Assembly (NCBI GenBank): GCA_036768485.1
Contig: JAVLUZ010000228.1
Location: 372,001-436,000, forward strand
Reading direction: 5' to 3'
Source: Mermis nigrescens
Lineage: Eukaryota; Nematoda; Enoplea; Mermithida; Mermithidae
DNA: 64,000 bases
This document shows positions 58,488 through 64,000 of this stretch, piece by piece. Under the pieces are notes generated by a model. That model saw nothing but the letters and a program-made list of their open reading frames with translations. It had not been told where the DNA came from and did not search any database. The translations under genes and the position numbers were made by a program. How positions within the stretch are numbered: the stretch's first letter is position 1; every line of letters starts with the position of its first letter.

Positions 58488-60228
58488 TCTTAATTAGCAT
58501 CATTAGAGTAAGCCAGTCAGTAAATACATACGGTAACATGCCACATTAATGACAGCAGTTCATGAACGCGGAAAACAATATTGTTCTAAACATCAGCATT
58601 ATCTTTTTTAAATAAGACAACCGTACCTTACTTAAACAGATCAAATCTTTTCAGCATAGACTTTACACAAATGCTGGGTGTAAAGAAAACAAACAGTCAG
58701 ATTCGTAATCCTGACCTTTCAAAACATATTTTTAAAAAATTCACGTTTTGCAACACTGGAAGTGAAATAAATTTTTAGTGCAAATGTAACACATTAACCG
58801 GGTTTAGAGAAAACTAACAGTCAGGTTCGTAATTTTTATGCTGCATAGAATATTTTGAAAAAATTAAGCTTCCGCGGGCTCTAGAACTAAAGTTAATTAT
58901 CGGTATAAATGTTACACAACCAAATGAAAAGAAGATTTTAGTCGATTTATGGGAAAATTAAGTCTCCACAATGACCAGAAGACAAATAATTATCGGATGT
59001 AAACGCCGTTACACCACTGTTTGAAGGTAAATAAACGCGCTCACCTCGCGTATCACGTCTGATTACTGGAACATTTTTAGACTCGAGACCATGTCCAGAC
59101 TCATAATTGTAGAAGTTAGGGGGAAAAACGAGGCAGAAACACGTTTAACGCCCCCTAATTGAGGACTTTACACTCTCAAAAACCTAAATATTGATGTAAA
59201 TGAACGTAATTCTCTGTAACGTGTAAGTCTTAGAAAGTACTTTATATCATTCTATTCGACTTATCCCGACTTCTAAGCGGAGAAAGTGGTGAATAAAAAA
59301 GGGACAAAAATGTGTTTTGTCACCATCTACGAAATGTAAGCTTTAAAACTGTGAATCTAACTCCCTAATGAGTGTAAGGAAATTCGGTTTAAGCTAGCTT
59401 ATAGCATTTAAACTGTAGTGCGTTTGCACATGAAAAACTTATATTCCGCGAAATATTTGAGATATTTACTAATCAAAAAAGAAAAGAAAACGTGTTTTCT
59501 TGCCCCATGTTGCACCCCTGATTTCGAACTTTACACCTCCAGAAATAACTCTAAATTGAGTTTTTCAAACGCGGTTTGCTGCGACGTGTAGTCCTATTTT
59601 TATTTTATTCAATTTATCTCGACTTATAATCGCAGAAGTTGGCGGAGAAACCTTATACGAAACCTGTTTTTTTACACCATTTATTAGATTGTAAAGTTTA
59701 AGCCCCTAGATCTAAATCCTCATTGAGTTTAAAAAAATTCGCAAATAAACGGAATGTAGCGTTTGGGGTCAAAGTACATTTCTATGAGAAAAAGTTTTTG
59801 GACTCATAACCGGATTTGTTAGCTGAAAGAAGTAAAATATGCAAACAAAATCTGTCTTTACACTAACAGACTTTTACACTCTTTACACATTTCGAGAACC
59901 AAAGCGAAATTCAAAGAAAATTTTGTCATCTAGAGAATTTCATCCTCTACAATTCTATGCCCTTTAATTGTATGGGGCACTTATGCTGAGTTGTGTATAA
60001 GCTTCCGTCACAGATCTGTATGTTATAACTTCATGCCATAACTTTACAGACCCATTACAAACTTAGTATTATGCGCAAAGTAAAAAATGTACATCCGGAT
60101 TTTCTATTTTCTATCCATTGAAAAAACTTACTTCATGAAAATATCCAAGTGTTGCTAAAGGAGGCCCTCATATGTTGGGGTACCCAAGTATATTATATAT
60201 ACATACGCGCGAACGCGCTACCTATGAT

Positions 60229-60883
60229 TGTACAAGTCACAGGACAACGCAAACTAAATAGAAAAACGAGCAGAAAAATGCCATTATGAGTAGAGATAAA
60301 GAGGGATTGGACCTAAGCAGATTCAATGCAGCTGATAGCCGATTGTACGAAATTGTTGGCGATGTTTGCATTGACGACACTCAAAGTGACTACAAAGGGT
60401 GCTTCACATGGTTCATACTTACATAGTGTAATGAAAACTAATCTGTCATAGCACACTATATAACTTAATATCTTCTGAATAATATCACATAATGATATGA
60501 TATAATAATAATACAGAACTGGCTTATCACCCAGTAACACAAGCACACGCTATAGCACAGTTTTCTTATATAAACATTAAGCGATAAAACTATTTGCTCT
60601 TGAAAACTAGAAAAGTTATTTTGACCGGCAGCCGCAGATCAAAAACTGGCGCCAAGTTAGCGCCCTTTTATCTCAAAATGAGACTCGCTCACACTTATCC
60701 ACTCCAATTCCTGGAAAATGTACCATTCACGTGAAAAATGACCGTCGATTCTAAAATAGACAGCACTCATTTTAAGCCGTTCTTAAATCCAGCAAACTGC
60801 AGTCCACGCGAACACCCCGTGTTTTAGCTTAGTAATGAATAACACAAAATAAAACGGTAGCTCAACACTAAGTGGATGCATTG
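60229..60883. other. Spacer between the two large copies
   Basis: No repeats or coding sequence recognised; contains short AT runs (60480-60515). Confidence 0.35.
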
Positions 60884-63800
60884 GTTATTGTACAGAAGTG
60901 TAAATTAGACGGTTTTTTACTGTTTTCATGTGCACGGGCATATCTAACTTAATTTTGCATTCCATGCAGTCTGATTGGTTTCAGAAGGTAGACGGTTATG
61001 AAATCAAGGAAAGACTTTTTTTTATTTTTTTAAAGTAATATTTTCGAATTTAGAGGCGGTTTATTGTAAAGAGTCTGAGACAAAAAACTATTTTTTCCCT
61101 GCCATATTCTCCACTCAAAAGACAGAACGTGATAACTATCTTTAAAATGTGCCTCGTCCTAAGCGCTATACGTCAAAATTTATTTTGTTTCTTTACAATC
61201 AATATTGCGTTATTAGTGCAGGTGTAAACTTTACACTGAAAAAATTTTTCCGCCCATAGCGTCGTGGATGATGGATTTCTTTAAAAATGTTCTCCGTGAG
61301 GTCAAAATAACGAATCTGACCTTTAAATTTTTCTACAATCAACACACAGTACCAGGGGTTTAAACTTTACACTCTAGTGGATGAGTAAAAAAACAGATTT
61401 TATCCAAGATTTCTCTGCCGACTTTTTCGGTTATGAGCTAAATAAATTAAATAAATGATACTAAAGTACTTTTTAAGGGCTACACGTCGAAGCAAACCGC
61501 GTTCAAAAAAATAATATTGAATTGTTTATGAGGGTGTAAAGTTGGAAATCTGAGGTGTAAAATGGGCGAAAAACAATTTTTCTTTTCGTATTTAATGGGT
61601 AAATCATATCAAATATGTTGCGGAACATAAGTTTGGCACTTACAAACGTACTACAATCAAAGGGCTACAAACTGGCCCGAACCGAATTTTTTAACACTCA
61701 ATCGGGCGTTTGGTTCAGATTTTTAAAGTTTACAATGTGGTGGACAGTGAAAAATACGTGTTTGTATTTATTTTTTTGTTCGCCACTTTCTCTGTTCAGA
61801 AGTCGGGAGAGGTCGAATAGGATAAAAATGAAGTACTTTCTAAGGGGTACGCGTCACAGCGAAATGCTTTTGTTTACATAAATATTTAGCTTTTTCGTGA
61901 GGTGTAAAGTCAAAAAAATGGGGGAGTTAAACGTGTTTTTGTCTTGTTTTATTCTGCCAAGTTCTGGCTTATGAATCTGGACATAATATCAAGTCTTAAA
62001 ATGAACCAGAAACCTAATGTGATACGCCAGTTTGTTTGCACTCAACAGTGGTGTAAAGTGGTTTACACCTGTAGAGATCCCTCTACACGCCGTTTCGCCG
62101 CGTTGGATCAACGCGAATTTCCGTTTGTTTTGCGTTACAATATACCTACACATCCACGACTGTTGCCCCAGATGTACATTCTTGTGCTCAATTTCCATAC
62201 GCACGTACACAACCGTTAAGCACAACGCTTAAGTGAGTCGCCCGGGACCACCTTCCCCTAAAAATTATCATATTTTTCATTCCTTTACCACACATATTTT
62301 CAATCAAAATCCGGGATAGGAAAATGGGCACTCGGGCTAATTGTGACTTGAGTACGAATTGGTATGTGTGTTATCATATCTTACATGTGTTAAAAGATCA
62401 TATGTGTGTGTCTCATATTTGTGCCTGTCTCGTTTGTACGTACCTTTACCGTAAGCTTTTGTCCATAGGCCTATTGTCGTATTTGTAGATCCATTTCATA
62501 TCTCTTTGTTTGTGTTGTTACGCCTCTTTTTCCGCGTTAGTTAAAAGTGCGTGCGAGCGTAATTTTGACGGCACTTTAGGATTTTTCATTTTACAATTAG
62601 TTTTTGAGTCTGAGAGCCTCTCAATCAGCTTCCGCGCTGAGGGTGTGTTTTTCTTTTCGTTGCCATACGTGAGCAGACTCCGTACGTGCCTTTTTATCTG
62701 CTTAGCTGCAGAACTCATCTTTAGTTTTCCAGCATAGTGTGCACGCTTCTTTTCGCCGTACGCTTTATTTTTAATCATTCGTGTTTGTGCCAATTGGCAT
62801 CAGTTGTATGCCTTTGGCAGGGCTTTGTTACCTTGTTTAATAACATTGTTTGATTTTACCTGATTAGCGTAACACGTCAGTTGGCAGCATGTATCCTCCA
62901 TGGTAAGCCGACACTAGAGCGCGCAACATTGGAGCGCCGACATTAGAGCGCCAACATTAGAGCGTGCGACATTAGAGCGCAGCGACATTAGAGCGCAGCG
63001 ACATTAGAGTGCAGCAACATTAGAGCGCGCGACATTGGAGCGCTGCGACAATAGAGCGGGCGACATTAGAGCGCGTGACATTAGAGCGCATCACGGTAGA
63101 GCACGCGACATTAGAGCAAGTGACAGTAGAGCGTGTGACATTAGAGCGCACAACATTGGAGCGCGCGACATTGGAGCGCAGCGACGTTAGAGCGCGCGAC
63201 AGTAGAGCGCGCGACATTAGAGCGCACGACATTAGAGCGCAGCCATAATAGATGTTTTTTTCACGTAACTTTACAAAACTTTTATGCTGATATATGAAAG
63301 AACTCGCCGGTTAAAACTCCACGGACAAAAGGAGCATGCCTTTGAAAAAAGTCCTACTGTATGTATCTTACACTCGAGACTATTTGCAACGATTTCTATA
63401 CTTTCCGATTCAGAATTGAATACGCTTTCTATTATAATGGGGGCAAAGTTAACTAACTACGCATGAATATCTCGGTATCAGGTAGTAATAAATGCAAGCG
63501 GTTTCTTTTGTTTTGTAAAGCAATAAATAGACTTTTGAATTCTTTCTTTACTTTCTGGTTGAGTTGAACACTGGTTGAAATAGTGGATGTACGAAAGAAA
63601 AAATTTTCCCTTCTTCACATACTTTTATAAAAAAGGACTAACTCTTGAAGCAATAGGTTTTCTGTAACGCCATTATACCCTCACAGATTACGGTATTCAT
63701 TTTCACAATTATTTTAAATTGTTCGCATTCACTGTAAGTTGTGCAAATCAAGCGTGAAATTTATTGCTGCTGTAAACAATCATTAAACTGCGGTAGATAA

Positions 63801-64000
63801 GCAAAAGATCAAAATTCGTGTAAACTTATCCTATATGATTAGTACATAATATGCAAAAAAACTTCAAAGTCACCAACCAAACAGATGTAGCCCATAATAA
63901 AGGGTTGACCAATAAGTTGTACTTAGACTGAATCACAGATGCCTCCTGAATAAAATGGTAATAATCTTATTACTCAATATGCGAAGACGAATTGTTATTT
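60884..64000 (+). repeat. Direct repeat of 52434-55550, cut by the window end
   Basis: Starts at ttggttattg and runs at a constant offset of about 8450 bp with only scattered substitutions and small indels (I estimate 97-98% identity by eye). It lacks the outer 740 bp of the first copy. Contains the left arm, the minisatellite (62909-63243) and the beginning of the core. Small open frames here are copies of those at 53491 and 54066 and are not supported as genes. Confidence 0.85.
62909..63243 (+). repeat. Minisatellite GACATTAGAGCGC, third array
   Basis: Equivalent of 54458-54794 in the direct repeat. Unit order is largely the same, with a few different junction bases between units. Confidence 0.9.

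Larger units (their letters stand above)
51691..60228 (+). mobile_element. Large inverted-repeat (fold-back-like) element, 8.5 kb
   Basis: Outer ends atcataggtagcgcgtt (51691) and aacgcgctacctatgat (to 60228) are inverted, followed inward by taatatacttgggtacc and its inverse at 60180. The left arm (to 54457) and right arm (56273-60228) are diverged inverted repeats; for example 53045-53130 pairs with 59500-59590. Each arm contains degenerate 300-450 bp subunits with (a/g)gtgtaaactttacac dyads. Two facing minisatellites flank a unique core (54795-55940). No transposase. No clear target duplication; TA is possible. Open frames shared with the copy at 60884 on change at protein level without constraint, so I do not call genes here. 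Confidence 0.6.

Overview
The window reads as nuclear DNA of an invertebrate animal. It is AT-rich, has very little long coding sequence, and is built mostly from nested transposable elements, minisatellites and segmental repeats. It holds a decayed animal-type Polinton/Maverick. There are no prokaryotic operons. The species cannot be named from sequence alone; a nematode or another compact-gene invertebrate would fit, but that is a guess.

Bases 1-34475 are a tandem array of at least five units of about 4.5-6.2 kb (A-E). Each unit carries one copy of a tiny secreted-peptide gene of 50-58 codons: 1009-1161, 7936-8108 (frameshifted), 12138-12314, 19021-19194 and 33921-34085. All five share a hydrophobic signal segment, a Gly-Pro motif just after it, and an AG splice acceptor 23-25 nt before the ATG. 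Between the first and last copies the mature peptide has diverged more than the surrounding noncoding DNA. The peptide family is not recognised.

The array is peppered with insertions whose target duplications can be read directly. They include a MITE family with 8-bp duplications (13 copies across the window, one nested inside another), a hAT-like 1.25 kb element, a fold-back element with 10-bp duplications, and a 9.0 kb Polinton at 21362-30381. The Polinton has about 0.7 kb inverted termini and a 5-bp duplication, and sits in a site that other units preserve empty. It carries integrase with chromodomain, packaging ATPase, three small conserved virion-type proteins, major capsid, adenain-like protease and penton-like genes, all on the + strand. 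Most are broken. No DNA polymerase B is visible; minisatellites occupy the left third, and they share a motif with the termini.

From 34721 to 51300 the array is gone. Here lie three candidate exons of an unrecognised minus-strand gene (47778 down to 39763) with TE-filled introns. A fresh copy of the fold-back element (40204-41511) appears to interrupt its last exon.

From 51300 to the end lies a large inverted-repeat structure (51691-60228), with two 14-17 bp minisatellites facing each other around a 1.15 kb core, repeated 15-bp dyads and a nested hairpin. A directly repeated, nearly identical 3.1 kb portion (60884-64000) runs off the window end.
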